Positions 38,012-47,546 of a stretch of DNA of 64,000 nucleotides are shown here, piece after piece. Positions within the stretch are counted from its first letter, which is position 1. Each line of letters starts with the position of its first letter. Location of the stretch: the NCBI GenBank assembly GCA_024235695.1, contig JACKLX010000003.1, positions 62,001 to 126,000 on the forward strand, given 5' to 3'. Both the position numbers and the translations under genes were made by a program. Under the pieces are notes generated by a model. That model worked only from the letters and a program-made list of their open reading frames with translations. It was not told the DNA's origin and searched no databases. This DNA is from Accumulibacter sp. (lineage in GTDB: Bacteria; Pseudomonadota; Gammaproteobacteria; Burkholderiales; Rhodocyclaceae).

Positions 38012-38946
38012 CGGGAGTTGGCCGTCGATGCCCCTGCTGCGGTCGCGGCATCGGTGGCGTCCGGCGGTGGCAGCACGACTTCGTAGCGCGCCCGCATGGC
38101 GGCAAACAGCTTGCGCTTCTCCTCGGCGCGTTGGGCGTTGATCCATGCGGCTTTGACCTCCGCTTCGACCTCCTCGAAGATCGGCAGGCGTTGCCGTGTG
38201 ATCGAGTCGATGAAGACCAGATGCCAGCCCAGACCCGATTCGATGGGCCCCTGCCAGACGCCTGCCTGGAGCCCGGACAGCGCCTGCGCGAAGGACGTGC
38301 CGAAGACGCCCGCCAGTTGCTCGGGCGTGCTCTCGGCGTATTGATCCTGGAACATGAAGCGATCGCCGATGTTGGCCGTGGTCGGCCAATCAGCCGGCTT
38401 GCCGGCGAGCGTCGTCAAGGCCTTGCCGGCCGCCTCCCGCGCCGCCTGGCGACGCTGGTCGGGCGAGAAATACACGTGGCGAAACGAGATCCGGCCCGGC
38501 AGGGCAAAGCTCGCACGGTTCTGCTCGAACCACGCCCTGAGTTCCGCTTCAGCTGGATCACGGATTGCCGAGGTGTCCTCGGCGAGAAACTCCATCTTCT
38601 GTGCCAGCCGGCGCCTGACGATGGTGTCGTTCTGGTCGAGGCCCAGCGCCAGTGACTCGCGGTAGAGGACTTCATCGCGAATCCTGTTTTCGACCAGGCT
38701 GTTCATTTCCTCCGGCGTTGGCGGGCGCTGCCACTTGGCCGCCCACACCGCCGCCAGCTGCCGCAGCTCGTCGCGGGTCAGCCGGATCTGGTTCGATTGC
38801 GCCGGAACGTTCGTCGATGGGTTGAGGGCGGCGTAGGCGGCGAACAAGGCACCGCCGATCAGCAGGAAATGCAGCAGCGGCTCGCGCAGCCAGCCGCGCC
38901 AGGGTGATCGCTGCGCGTTGCCGGGTAACGCGCGATCGGGCGTCAT
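38008..38946 (-). CDS. PpiC-type (parvulin) peptidyl-prolyl isomerase, membrane anchored
   Basis: 312 aa. One N-terminal membrane anchor LLHFLLIGGALFAAYAALNP, then a SurA-like helical region LAAVWAAKWQRPPTPEEMNS and RIRDEVLYRESLALGLDQND, and a C-terminal parvulin-like domain with FRHVYFSP, GKALTTLAGK, GDRFMFQDQYAEST and GLGWHLVFIDSIT. It faces the periplasm and may fold the secreted or outer-membrane proteins of the same operon (DUF3604, FadL). Coupled to both neighbours by ATGA overlaps. Confidence 0.9.
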   Translation of the reverse strand: MTPDRALPGNAQRSPWRGWLREPLLHFLLIGGALFAAYAALNPSTNVPAQSNQIRLTRDELRQLAAVWAAKWQRPPTPEEMNSLVENRIRDEVLYRESLALGLDQNDTIVRRRLAQKMEFLAEDTSAIRDPAEAELRAWFEQNRASFALPGRISFRHVYFSPDQRRQAAREAAGKALTTLAGKPADWPTTANIGDRFMFQDQYAESTPEQLAGVFGTSFAQALSGLQAGVWQGPIESGLGWHLVFIDSITRQRLPIFEEVEAEVKAAWINAQRAEEKRKLFAAMRARYEVVLPPPDATDAATAAGASTANSR

Positions 38947-41171
38947 TGTTTGAGCGGCTCGACCTCGTAATTCGCGTAACCGAATTCGTTGCTGCGCGCC
39001 GCCAGGTACTTGTCGCCCAGCTTGTAGACGGCGACGTCGAACTCGCTGCCGTTGACGTCCGTGCGCAGACGCCCGTCGCGGATCTCGTAGTCCTGGTCGC
39101 CGCCGTGCATCAGCTCGCCAACCTCGGCAAGCGTGGCCGGCTTGCCGTTGACCGCCGTGACCAGGCGGCGGCCGGTCGTGCCGTGCAGGATCTCGAAGCG
39201 CTCGCCGGTGACCGCGTTACGTACCTTGACGGTCTTGCCCACCAGCAGTTCCTTGAGCTGCGCGTCGGACAGCGCCAGCGCGCCCTGTTTTTTCAGTTCG
39301 GCGATGGTGACGCCGGGTTTGGCGCCCTTGCGCGCCGCGGCGCTGGGGGCATACCAGATCGGCGAACTCCAGGCGCGCTCCTGGATGATCGCCGAGAACC
39401 CCGTACCGCTCGGCGGTACCCGGCCCAGTTTCACGCCCTGGATGGTGCTCCAGCGTGGCGTCGGAATCTCCAGCACCCGCGCGTAGTAGAAGGCGTCGAG
39501 ACTCGGATCGAAATCGGGGTCGGTCCACACGCTCTTCAGTTCCACGGCGCCGATCGTGTTGGTGTAGGTCGCCGTTGCGAGGTCCACCGTCGAGCCGACC
39601 GGCGGTACCTTGCCGGTGGTCGGGTCAGGCTTGCGTGCGCCTGCCCAGGCGACGTCGTAGACCTTCTCGAAGGACTGGCCATTGACACTCCAGCCCTTGA
39701 CGATCTGCACCCGGTCGAGATTGGCGCTGTCCGGATCCTTGCTTGCCCAGACGGCGAAGGTCGGCGAGCCGGAAGCCTTCGCCGGCAGGTCGGCGCCCAT
39801 CGGGACGCCCCTGGCGTAGGCCGACTTGAGCCAGTTCCTGTCCTTGAAGAGCGCCGCCTCGATCCCCCAGCCACCGAAGAAACGCAGCGGGATGCGCACG
39901 CCGCTGGTGGAATAGGTCTCCTTGCGTTTCATCGCGTCGAAGATCGCCTCGCGGGTGTTTTCCTCCGCCCACACGGCGCTGAGACCCGCAGGGGTGACCC
40001 AGAGACTGTTGAGGCCCAGCACGGTGGCGCCGTCGAGACGCTTCTGCGCGGTGTCGTCTACCGTGCCGTGCACGCCGAAGAAGTTCTTCTGGCGGTAGGG
40101 AACGACGGTGACGTGCGAGTCCGAGCCACTGACCAGGCCGAACTTGTAGGGATTGAAGCCACGCGCCTGTTCGAGGGCGACGCCGTCCTTGTAGGCTTGC
40201 CGCACATAGCTGCCATACTCGTGCGGCGGCGGGCCCTTCCGGCCCAGCAAGTGCCAGACGAACACCTCGTAGTTGGCGAACTCGTCGTTGGGTGACAGCC
40301 CGGGCGTCGTCTCCGATTGTCCCTTGACCTGCTTCATCTCGGTCAGTGGTTCGTTGCGCAGTCGCGCCTCGGCCCAGGCCCGGTCGATGGGTCGGCCGGC
40401 GTGATCCACTTCGGTCGGGAACATCAGGCCGTCGCTGAGGTTGGCGTTGTGCGAGATGGCAAGCAACTCGTTACCCGCCGCGCGCTGCTTGTCCATCCAG
40501 CGCCACAGTTCGCTCGGATCGGTCGAGTCCAGCGGGGTGAACGGCACCTGCGGCACCTTTTTCGAATCGCGGAAGAAGATGTTGCGGTGCAGGTTCTTGG
40601 AGTTCGGCGTCGAAGTCCACTCGTAGGCGGCGAAGGTTGTGAACTTGCCCGGCTGATAGTACTTGTCGGCGATGTCGACGATCCGCTTCCAGACCGGCGC
40701 GACGACCAGCGGATCGGACAGTTGCTTGATGCTGTCTCCCTTGGCAATGGTCAGCGACAGCACCTTGAAGGCCAGCAGCGGATCGGCCTGGACGCCGAGT
40801 TTCAATGCCTCGGCGACCACCGGCGAGTGCTTGCGCAGCGGCGAGTTGGGGTCCATCGCTTCCTGCACCATCCCCATGTACTCGGAATGCTCGGTGTTGG
40901 CCGCCCAGTCAAGCGGCTTGGTGATCTGCACCTGGTAACCGCCGGGATGCATGGTCGGCTTGCCGAGCGAGTACTGGTAGAACTCTTCCGGGCCGGTGAC
41001 GGTGTCGCCGAAAGCGAACGCATCGAACGACCAACTGCTGTGCACGTGCGTTTCGCCGTAATAGACGTTGCGTTCGGGGTTCTTCGCTTGCGCCAGCGCC
41101 GGTACGGCGGTCAGACTGAGGAGTCCGGTAGCGAGCAAGGCGGCCGCCAGATCGTTCGGTTTGAGAGGCAT
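38943..41171 (-). CDS. DUF3604 domain-containing secreted protein
   Basis: 742 aa with a signal peptide (LLATGLLSLTAVPALAQA). The PHP-like start YYGETHVHSSWSFDAFAFGD gives the paired His of a metal site; later DWAANTEHSEYMGM, LLAISHNANLSDG, FGLVSGSDSHVTVVPYRQKN and SPIWYAP fit the DUF3604 family, which resembles PHP phosphoesterases. Substrate unknown; periplasmic. AGGAGCC precedes the ATG. First gene of the DUF3604-ppiC-hupE set. Confidence 0.9.
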   Translation of the reverse strand: MPLKPNDLAAALLATGLLSLTAVPALAQAKNPERNVYYGETHVHSSWSFDAFAFGDTVTGPEEFYQYSLGKPTMHPGGYQVQITKPLDWAANTEHSEYMGMVQEAMDPNSPLRKHSPVVAEALKLGVQADPLLAFKVLSLTIAKGDSIKQLSDPLVVAPVWKRIVDIADKYYQPGKFTTFAAYEWTSTPNSKNLHRNIFFRDSKKVPQVPFTPLDSTDPSELWRWMDKQRAAGNELLAISHNANLSDGLMFPTEVDHAGRPIDRAWAEARLRNEPLTEMKQVKGQSETTPGLSPNDEFANYEVFVWHLLGRKGPPPHEYGSYVRQAYKDGVALEQARGFNPYKFGLVSGSDSHVTVVPYRQKNFFGVHGTVDDTAQKRLDGATVLGLNSLWVTPAGLSAVWAEENTREAIFDAMKRKETYSTSGVRIPLRFFGGWGIEAALFKDRNWLKSAYARGVPMGADLPAKASGSPTFAVWASKDPDSANLDRVQIVKGWSVNGQSFEKVYDVAWAGARKPDPTTGKVPPVGSTVDLATATYTNTIGAVELKSVWTDPDFDPSLDAFYYARVLEIPTPRWSTIQGVKLGRVPPSGTGFSAIIQERAWSSPIWYAPSAAARKGAKPGVTIAELKKQGALALSDAQLKELLVGKTVKVRNAVTGERFEILHGTTGRRLVTAVNGKPATLAEVGELMHGGDQDYEIRDGRLRTDVNGSEFDVAVYKLGDKYLAARSNEFGYANYEVEPLKQ

Positions 41172-41288
41172 GAATGGCTCCTTTTTCGACAGGAAACAGG
41201 TGGAGAGGTGTGCCGCGTGCCAGCTGCGAGGCCGCGGGATACGCGGCGCGCGCCCTGCGCCGGCGCACTGTGCCGCTGCCGACGCCTG

Positions 41289-42647
41289 CTAGAACTTCCA
41301 GTTGCCGTAGACGCTCAGCACGATCGTTCCGGTGTTTTCGTACGAGCCGATCAGGTTGCCACGACCGCCGACGGCGACCGGCGCCGTGGTCTGCAGATCG
41401 GTCTTCAGCGTTCCGCCGTAGATGTATTCCGCTGCCAGACCCCAGACGGCGGTCTTGCTCATCTGCTGCTCGCCGCCGACGCCGAAACGCCAGGCGGAGT
41501 TCAGCGGCATCAGCGGCGAAACGGTCGAACCATTCGGCTGGAAACCCGAGTCGTAGGCGACGCCGAAGTTGAGCAGCCATGGCTCGCTGAGCCGATGCTG
41601 GGCGCCCGCCGCCAGGTGCCAGGTATCCTTGAACGGGATCTTGGTGGTCAGGCTCACCGGATTCCGGGTGTCCTCGATGCCGATATTGACCCGGCCGAAC
41701 TTCGACCACTCCTGCCAGCCGACGCTGCCGAGAATCGCCCATTGCGGGTCGATCTGCGTGAACACGCTGGCCATCGCCTGTTGCGGAACCTTGAGACCGA
41801 TCTTCAGTGTCGAGTTCAGCAAGCCGACATTGTTCAGGGCGTTGGCGACCGCTGGCGAGAGGCCGGAAAATTTCGGCGACGCCTTGAAGTCGAGGTCGAT
41901 CTGCGAGTTCCAGGTCAGCCCGACGCGCGTCCCCTCGTCGATCTCGTACATCAGGCCAAGGTTGGCGCCCCAGCCCCAGCTGTTGTCTTCGTACTTGAGT
42001 CTGCCGTCGCCGAAAGCGGGGTTGGCGTTGTTGATCGCCACCTGGTCCTGGTAGATGCCGTACATGGCGTTCAGGCCGGCGCCGAGCGACAACCTGTCGT
42101 TGACCTTGTAGGCGATGGTTGGCAGCAGCGACAGGCCAAGCAGCGTCGTGTTCTGGATGTAGTAGCGGCCGGCCCAGTCGTTGTCGTACTTCAAGGGCGC
42201 GCCGAAATTGCCGGCCAGGGCAAAGCCGAGCTTGAGCTCGGGCGAGACGCTGTAGCTGAGAAAAGCGCCACCGCCGGGAAACCAGCCGCCCGATCCGATC
42301 GCGTAGCCGCCGTCGTCGTTGCCGAGCAGGGGTGAGGTGCCCGAACCGATCGAGTACTTGGTGTTGCCCCACAGCAGCTGCCCCGAAAGCAGCGCCTGAT
42401 TGCCTGCCAGCCGCGTCATCCCGGCAGGATTGGTAAACACCGTCGAGGCGTCCTGCGCGCGGGCGCTGTAGCCCGCCGAAGCGAGGCCGACGTCGGCCGT
42501 TCCAAGTTCGTAGGCCAGCATGCCGCCGGCCAGCGCCTGTCCGCTCGCCAGACTGGTGGCACCGAGGAGCAGGAGCGAACAGCAGGGCAGGCGAAAGCCG
42601 GCAGGTCTGGTGGCGCGGCTTGTTGCGAATCGATGCGGTGATGACAT
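41289..42647 (-). CDS. OmpP1/FadL family outer-membrane transporter
   Basis: 452 aa. Signal peptide CCSLLLLGATSLASGQALAG, then the FadL hatch start LGTADVGLASAGYSARAQDA and TVFTNPAGMTRLAGNQ, followed by alternating beta strands to a C-terminal VLSVYGNWKF ending in Phe, typical of beta-barrel proteins. FadL family members pass hydrophobic compounds such as fatty acids or aromatics. GGAGGT lies 5 bp before the ATG. The 117 bp between it and DUF3604 leave co-transcription open. Confidence 0.92.
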   Translation of the reverse strand: MSSPHRFATSRATRPAGFRLPCCSLLLLGATSLASGQALAGGMLAYELGTADVGLASAGYSARAQDASTVFTNPAGMTRLAGNQALLSGQLLWGNTKYSIGSGTSPLLGNDDGGYAIGSGGWFPGGGAFLSYSVSPELKLGFALAGNFGAPLKYDNDWAGRYYIQNTTLLGLSLLPTIAYKVNDRLSLGAGLNAMYGIYQDQVAINNANPAFGDGRLKYEDNSWGWGANLGLMYEIDEGTRVGLTWNSQIDLDFKASPKFSGLSPAVANALNNVGLLNSTLKIGLKVPQQAMASVFTQIDPQWAILGSVGWQEWSKFGRVNIGIEDTRNPVSLTTKIPFKDTWHLAAGAQHRLSEPWLLNFGVAYDSGFQPNGSTVSPLMPLNSAWRFGVGGEQQMSKTAVWGLAAEYIYGGTLKTDLQTTAPVAVGGRGNLIGSYENTGTIVLSVYGNWKF

Positions 42648-42781
42648 GACTACCTCCAGGGACTGAATGAGGGTTGCTGGCGTTGGTAGTGTTCAGCCAG
42701 TCATCGGCCTGGTAAACGGCGTTCAAGCGTTCACCAGGCGACACTCCTGGCAATCGATGCGGCGGTAGTGGCTGGCGGCGA

Positions 42782-42821
42782 GGCAGGCAATTCTACACTC
42801 GCGTGGCAGGCAATTCTACAC
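42782..42821. repeat. Two direct copies of a 17-bp repeat, period 23
   Basis: GGCAGGCAATTCTACAC occurs at 42782-42798 and 42805-42821. On the minus strand each copy contains TAGAAT, a possible -10 for the fadL-like gene. The rest of the gap, 42648-42998, shows no gene that I recognise. Confidence 0.7.
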
Positions 42822-42998
42822 GCCCGTCGCGTCGGCAAGAGAGGCCATTGGCGATCTCGAACGACCGCCGGCGCGTGTCTGCAGCTGTTCATCAAAGCCC
42901 GGCAACGGACGACCGCGGCAGCGGCCGACGGACGGGCAGCGCGGCGACCATCGCCGCTGCGTTCGCGATACGTGAACCGGCGCGCGAGCCGGTGCACT

Positions 42999-45812
42999 TC
43001 AATCGCCGTCGAGGCTGCCGCCCGTTTCCCGAAACGCCGCCAGCGCTTCGCGAACGCTGCGAAGATCGGGCGGCAGATCGTCGGGATCGCACTGCATCAG
43101 CGGCGACAGGTCGTTGGCGAGCAGTTCGCGTACCCGGCCGCGTGCGTCGCCGCCGCGGGATTCGGCCATCAGCAGGTGCCAGGCGGCCTTGAAGGTCTCG
43201 GGGTGCTGCGCGCCGAGCGATTCGCGGCATCGGCCGAGTGATCCTGCCAGCAGTTCGGCGGCTGCGCCGTGCTCGCCGAGACCGATCAGCACGGCGCCGA
43301 GGTTGTTGACGGTCGCCAGCGTCAGTGGATGGCGCTCGCCGAGGTCGCGCTCGCGCCTGTCCAGCACCTGCCGGAAAAGGTCGCGCGATCCCGCGAGGTC
43401 GCCTTCGGAATACAGCGACGCGGCAAGATTGTTGATCGCCAGGACGCGGTCGGGATGGTCGGCAGCAAGCTCGACCGCGCGGCTGTCGAACACCTGCCTG
43501 GCCCCCTCGTGCGCCGCCTGCTGGAGGCCGGCCAGGCGCTGGACCTCGGCCAGATTGGCGATGGCGCTCAGGGTTTCGGGGTGGCCTGGTCCGAGCAACT
43601 CGCGCCGCAGTTCAACGGCCTGCGTCTGCAGCAAGGCCACCGCAGGTTCGCTGCCAAGGGCGGCGAGCGTGATCGCCAGGTTGTTCATGGCGGTGGCGGT
43701 GTCGGCATGGCGCATCCCCAGGAGCTCGATGCATGCCTCGAGCACCTGCTGCTGCATCGACCGGGCACGGGCATAGTGGCCCTGCATGTAGAGCGTCAGC
43801 GCGGTGTCGGAAAGCGAGGTGAGCGTATCGGGATGGGTCTCGCCGAACAGCCGGCGACGCGCTGCCAGCACGGCCTCGTGCGTGGCGAGCGAGCCGGCCA
43901 GATCTCCCTGCGAGCGTTTGACCTGGCCGAGGTAACCGTGGAAGCTGAGGGTATGCGGGTGCTCCTCGCCGAGTGTTGCCCTGGCATGGACGATCAGCCG
44001 CTCGGCGGCGCGCCGGGCCGCGGCGAAATCGCCGTGCTCCATGGCGTAGATGTAGAGGCTGTCGAGCAACTGTGCGCTGGCGGTCTCGAGCGCTGGCGCG
44101 GACGCCGGCTCCTGATCCAGCGCCGCGCGAGCATGTTGCACGTAGTCGGCGATCTCGTGGTGGCGGCGCAGGTCGAAGACGCGGTCATCGAGCAGGGCCG
44201 CGTTGAGCGCCGCGATGGCCGCTGTATGCAAGGCTGTGGCGCGTTCGCGATCGCCTTCCCGGAAGCGCATCGCACGCGACACCAGACCATGCACCGAGAA
44301 GGCCCCCGAGGCATCGGCGCGCGCCAGCGAGCGGCCAAGCAGCGCCGCGATCGCCAGCTCGGCGGCGTCCCTCGCCAGCGCGGCGTCCGCGGCATTGAGC
44401 GCCGTGGCGGATGGGCAACGCGCCAGCACGTCGCAGGCAAGTTCGCGGGCGATCGGCGCCGCGGCGATTTGCGCGGCGAGGCGCAGCAGATCGGTCGCGA
44501 GATCGTCCAGCGCATCGACGCTGAGCAGCAGCGTGGTGGACAAAGACAGGTTGGAGGCATCGCGGTGCGGCAGGTCATCGCCCCGGGCGGTCATCAGTTC
44601 GGCCGCGAAATCCAGCGCATCGCGATCGGGTCGCGCCAGCCGGGCGTGGAACTCGGCATACCCCTGGCTGGCGACGCCGACCGCCGCCAGTTCCAGCGCC
44701 AGCGGGTGGTACGAGAGTTCGCGGGCCAGCGCGCGCGCCGCGACGCTTTCGGCGCCGGTCGCTGGCGGCCGGGCATGGCCAAGCAGTGCCACGGCCGCGG
44801 TTTCGTCGAGGCCAGCCAGCTCGACCTGGCTACCGGCCCAGCCCCGGCCGCTGGCCCGGGTGGTGACCAGCGTCCGGCCGGGCTCGCCGGGCGCAAACCA
44901 GTCCTGCGCCGCGGACCAGGCGATGTCGCCGGGCAGGTCATCGACCACCCACAGGTAGGCGCCGCATTCGTTGAGCCGCGATCGGATCTCGCTTCGCAGT
45001 TGCGCGACGTCCTTGCCGCGGGCGAGTACGCCGAGGCTTTGCGCGATGTCCACCAGGTATCCGTGCAGTTGCGCGGCGCGCGCGGCGGCGTCGAGCGACA
45101 CGACTGCGTCGTGGCCCATCGCCCGCAGCCAGAAGACGCCGCCCGGATAGGCCGCACCGTAGCGGATGGCATAGGTTTCGGCGGCCAGTGTCTTGCCGCA
45201 GCCGCCCAGCCCGGTCAGCCGCACCAGCGGGCGCAGCGCGCCGCTGTGGATGAGCGGGACTTCGACCTGCCACAGGCCGCTGTGTACCGCCCACATTTCG
45301 GCGAGTCGTCCGACGAAGCGGTTGGAGCCCTCGCCGGCGGCGGCGCCGTACCAGCGCGGCCTTTCGAGTTGTGCAATATCGCCCAGACTGCCTTCCAGGC
45401 CGCGCACCTGGCCGGCGATGGCGGATGCCGCGGCTGCCAACGCCGCCGGGTCGTCGCCGGCTGCGCCGAGGTACAGCGCGTCGCGCAATTCGATCGGTTG
45501 GATGTGCAGGTTGTCGTCGTGCGGATTGATCACCAGCAGGCGGCGACGCACGTCGCCCTCGTGCTGGGCCATGACGAAGGCGCGGGTGAGTTCCCACTGG
45601 CAGGCGAGCGACTCGGGGTAGGCTCGCGAATACCACGCGAGCAGCGCCCTGGATTGCGCCAGACCGTTCTCGATGGCGCGCTGGATGCTCGCAAAATCGT
45701 CGATGCGGCGCTCGTCCAGCCAGACCGTCAGGCGCTGTGCGCGCAATGCCGCGGCGATCCGGCGGACGGCGTCCGCGTCGGCGTGGCGATAGCTTATGAA
45801 GACGTCGAACAT
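42999..45812 (-). CDS. TIR-NB-ARC-TPR protein (NLR-like STAND ATPase)
   Basis: 937 aa from ATG 45812, preceded by GGAGGA. Residues 1-135 are a TIR domain: MFDVFISYRHADADAVRRIA, WLDERRI, and the NADase-type Glu74 in SLACQWELTRAF. Residues about 165-480 form the STAND ATPase: Walker A LTGLGGCGKTLAAE at 199-212, Walker B AYLWVVDDLPGD at 285-296 and TLVTTRAS sensor motif. From about 600 to the end are kinesin-light-chain-type TPRs (GEEHPHTLSFHGYLGQV; TATAMNNLAITLAALG; LATVNNLGAVLIGLGEHG). Family logic: TPRs sense a ligand, the ATPase oligomerises, and TIR cleaves NAD+. Last gene of a three-TIR cluster. The ligand is unknown. Confidence 0.9.
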   Translation of the reverse strand: MFDVFISYRHADADAVRRIAAALRAQRLTVWLDERRIDDFASIQRAIENGLAQSRALLAWYSRAYPESLACQWELTRAFVMAQHEGDVRRRLLVINPHDDNLHIQPIELRDALYLGAAGDDPAALAAAASAIAGQVRGLEGSLGDIAQLERPRWYGAAAGEGSNRFVGRLAEMWAVHSGLWQVEVPLIHSGALRPLVRLTGLGGCGKTLAAETYAIRYGAAYPGGVFWLRAMGHDAVVSLDAAARAAQLHGYLVDIAQSLGVLARGKDVAQLRSEIRSRLNECGAYLWVVDDLPGDIAWSAAQDWFAPGEPGRTLVTTRASGRGWAGSQVELAGLDETAAVALLGHARPPATGAESVAARALARELSYHPLALELAAVGVASQGYAEFHARLARPDRDALDFAAELMTARGDDLPHRDASNLSLSTTLLLSVDALDDLATDLLRLAAQIAAAPIARELACDVLARCPSATALNAADAALARDAAELAIAALLGRSLARADASGAFSVHGLVSRAMRFREGDRERATALHTAAIAALNAALLDDRVFDLRRHHEIADYVQHARAALDQEPASAPALETASAQLLDSLYIYAMEHGDFAAARRAAERLIVHARATLGEEHPHTLSFHGYLGQVKRSQGDLAGSLATHEAVLAARRRLFGETHPDTLTSLSDTALTLYMQGHYARARSMQQQVLEACIELLGMRHADTATAMNNLAITLAALGSEPAVALLQTQAVELRRELLGPGHPETLSAIANLAEVQRLAGLQQAAHEGARQVFDSRAVELAADHPDRVLAINNLAASLYSEGDLAGSRDLFRQVLDRRERDLGERHPLTLATVNNLGAVLIGLGEHGAAAELLAGSLGRCRESLGAQHPETFKAAWHLLMAESRGGDARGRVRELLANDLSPLMQCDPDDLPPDLRSVREALAAFRETGGSLDGD

Positions 45813-45984
45813 GCGTCCTCCTGACATGCCGCTGTCAATGTGGCGCCGGTTTCGCGCCGCCCTTGCGTGCAGCCACGCCGTGCGGAGGCGGCGGAACGTG
45901 ACCAGCGGCGCCGTCCGCGGCGGGCGAGGGCCGGCCGCGACCGCATCCGGCTTGCGGCGGGCGGCTGGGTCGGCGGCAGCGGAC

Positions 45985-47370
45985 TCAAGCGATGCGCGTA
46001 CGCCACCAGGGCGCCGTCGTCCGGCGGTAGATCCGGCGGTCTGCGCGCAGCACCGGTTGGCCATCCAGCTCGCCGCAGACTTCCAGTTGAGCGCCCTTGC
46101 CGGGCGCTTGCAGGCGCTCGAAACCACCCTCACGGCGGACGAAAAAGCCCAGTTCGCCATCGCGGCGGCCGGCGACGACGAGGCCGATGGCGAGCTGACG
46201 TACCGAACGGACATCGGTGATCCGCTGACTGGCCTGCCAGTTTGCGCCGGCGTCGGCCGAGTGCCAGAGACCGCCACGGGAAAACTCGCTGGCGGGAAAA
46301 CCCAGCCACAGGTCATTGCCGCTGGCGGCCACCGGCAGCCCGTCCGAGGGGTGCTGCCGGGTGCCGTAGTCCTGCCAGCTTGCCGGGTCGATGCGCGACC
46401 AGAAGCGCTCCAGCAACGCCGAGCGGCCGCCGACCGAAACATCGGTCCACGGCGCTTGCCCGCCGCCCATCGGGTCGGCGAAGTCGCCCAGCTGTTCGGA
46501 CTCGCTCAAGCGCACGCAGACCCCGGGTTCCGGCTCGCCGACCCAGTCGCGGCGCGAGCCCCGACAGCGCTGGCCAATGGCATCGCTGACGCCGCCCGGC
46601 AGCAGACGCCCGCGTGGCAGCACGTCCGCCAGGCGGGCCGCGCGCGGTGAGCCGCCGCCGAGGGCGTTGCGATGAACGCTGACAATGTTCTTGATTGCCT
46701 GCGGCTCGTTCAGATCGAACAGGGCGATGCCATCGTCCAGCGTGTCGCAGCCGAAGACCCGCGCGCGCGGCGGCGTCACGTCGTCCCAGGCCTCGACGGG
46801 AATCGACGCCGCCGCGCCGAGTCCGACGGCGACGGCCGCCGCGGCGATCAGCAGGTTGCGGCGGCGGCGGCGCCGGTCGAGCGGCAGCAGGAGGCGGAAG
46901 TCGATACCGGCCACCTTGGCCAGTACTCGCACCAGTTCGGCCCGACGCTTGCCCCACAGCAGGCTGGCGGGCAAACGCCCCCGCAGGTCGGACAGGCGCA
47001 GTTCGTCGCCGCGCAGCGGCGGCGGCAGGTTGGCCGGTGTCTCGCCGGCCAGGAGCACCGGCACAAGCGGCCGCTGGGGCGCGAGCTGGCGGAAGGCGTC
47101 GATTTCGCGCGCGACCCAGCGCGATGCGGCCGCGGCCGGCGAACAACACACTACCAGGCAGCCGGAATGGCTCAGCGCGCTGCGCAGTTGATCCGGCAGT
47201 TCGCCGCCGGCGATATCCGTCTCGTCCCGATAGACCCGCAGGTGGCTGCCATCCGGCAGGCGATAGCGTTCGAGGAAGCGCTGGATGCGGGCCACGGCCT
47301 GGCGATCGCGCGAACTGTGCGAGAGAAATGCATGCCACCTGATTTCGGCCGGTTCGGGACGATCAGCCAA
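45985..47370 (-). CDS. Membrane-anchored TIR protein with BNR-like C-terminal domain
   Basis: 461 aa. TIR at residues 10-150: IRWHAFLSHSSRDRQAVARI, LRVYRDETDIAGGELPDQL, and Glu89 in SRWVAREIDAF. A basic stretch (DRRRRRRN) leads into one membrane helix at 172-190 (LLIAAAAVAVGLGAAASI). The remaining 270 residues would then be periplasmic and contain BNR-like pieces such as GNDLWLGFPASEF, LWHSADAGANWQASQRI and GELGFFVRREGGFERL. So a cytoplasmic TIR is tied to an outside beta domain. 172 bp separate it from the TIR-NLR gene downstream and 176 bp from the macro-TIR gene upstream. Confidence 0.85.
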   Translation of the reverse strand: MADRPEPAEIRWHAFLSHSSRDRQAVARIQRFLERYRLPDGSHLRVYRDETDIAGGELPDQLRSALSHSGCLVVCCSPAAAASRWVAREIDAFRQLAPQRPLVPVLLAGETPANLPPPLRGDELRLSDLRGRLPASLLWGKRRAELVRVLAKVAGIDFRLLLPLDRRRRRRNLLIAAAAVAVGLGAAASIPVEAWDDVTPPRARVFGCDTLDDGIALFDLNEPQAIKNIVSVHRNALGGGSPRAARLADVLPRGRLLPGGVSDAIGQRCRGSRRDWVGEPEPGVCVRLSESEQLGDFADPMGGGQAPWTDVSVGGRSALLERFWSRIDPASWQDYGTRQHPSDGLPVAASGNDLWLGFPASEFSRGGLWHSADAGANWQASQRITDVRSVRQLAIGLVVAGRRDGELGFFVRREGGFERLQAPGKGAQLEVCGELDGQPVLRADRRIYRRTTAPWWRTRIA

Positions 47371-47546
47371 GGTCGACTCGCAATCGAAAGACGAAGGGCA
47401 GGCCGAGGCCTGGGGAACTCAATGGCGTCGTCAGGAGTATCCGCGCGTCCGGGGAGCGAGGTCAAGTACGCGAGTACGGCGTTTCTTGCCGCCGCGTCCG
47501 GAAATCCACTTGCGCCTGGCGGCAATCGCCGGCGAAAAGGTCACGG

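Noticed and set aside
40317-42335. 672-codon plus-strand open frame opposite DUF3604 and FadL
   Set aside because: Shadow; both minus-strand genes have signal peptides and family motifs.
43269-45824. 851-codon open frame on the plus strand antisense to the TIR-NB-ARC-TPR gene
   Set aside because: It mirrors the codon pattern of a GC-rich gene on the other strand and shows no domain; the minus-strand frame has clear TIR, Walker and TPR motifs.
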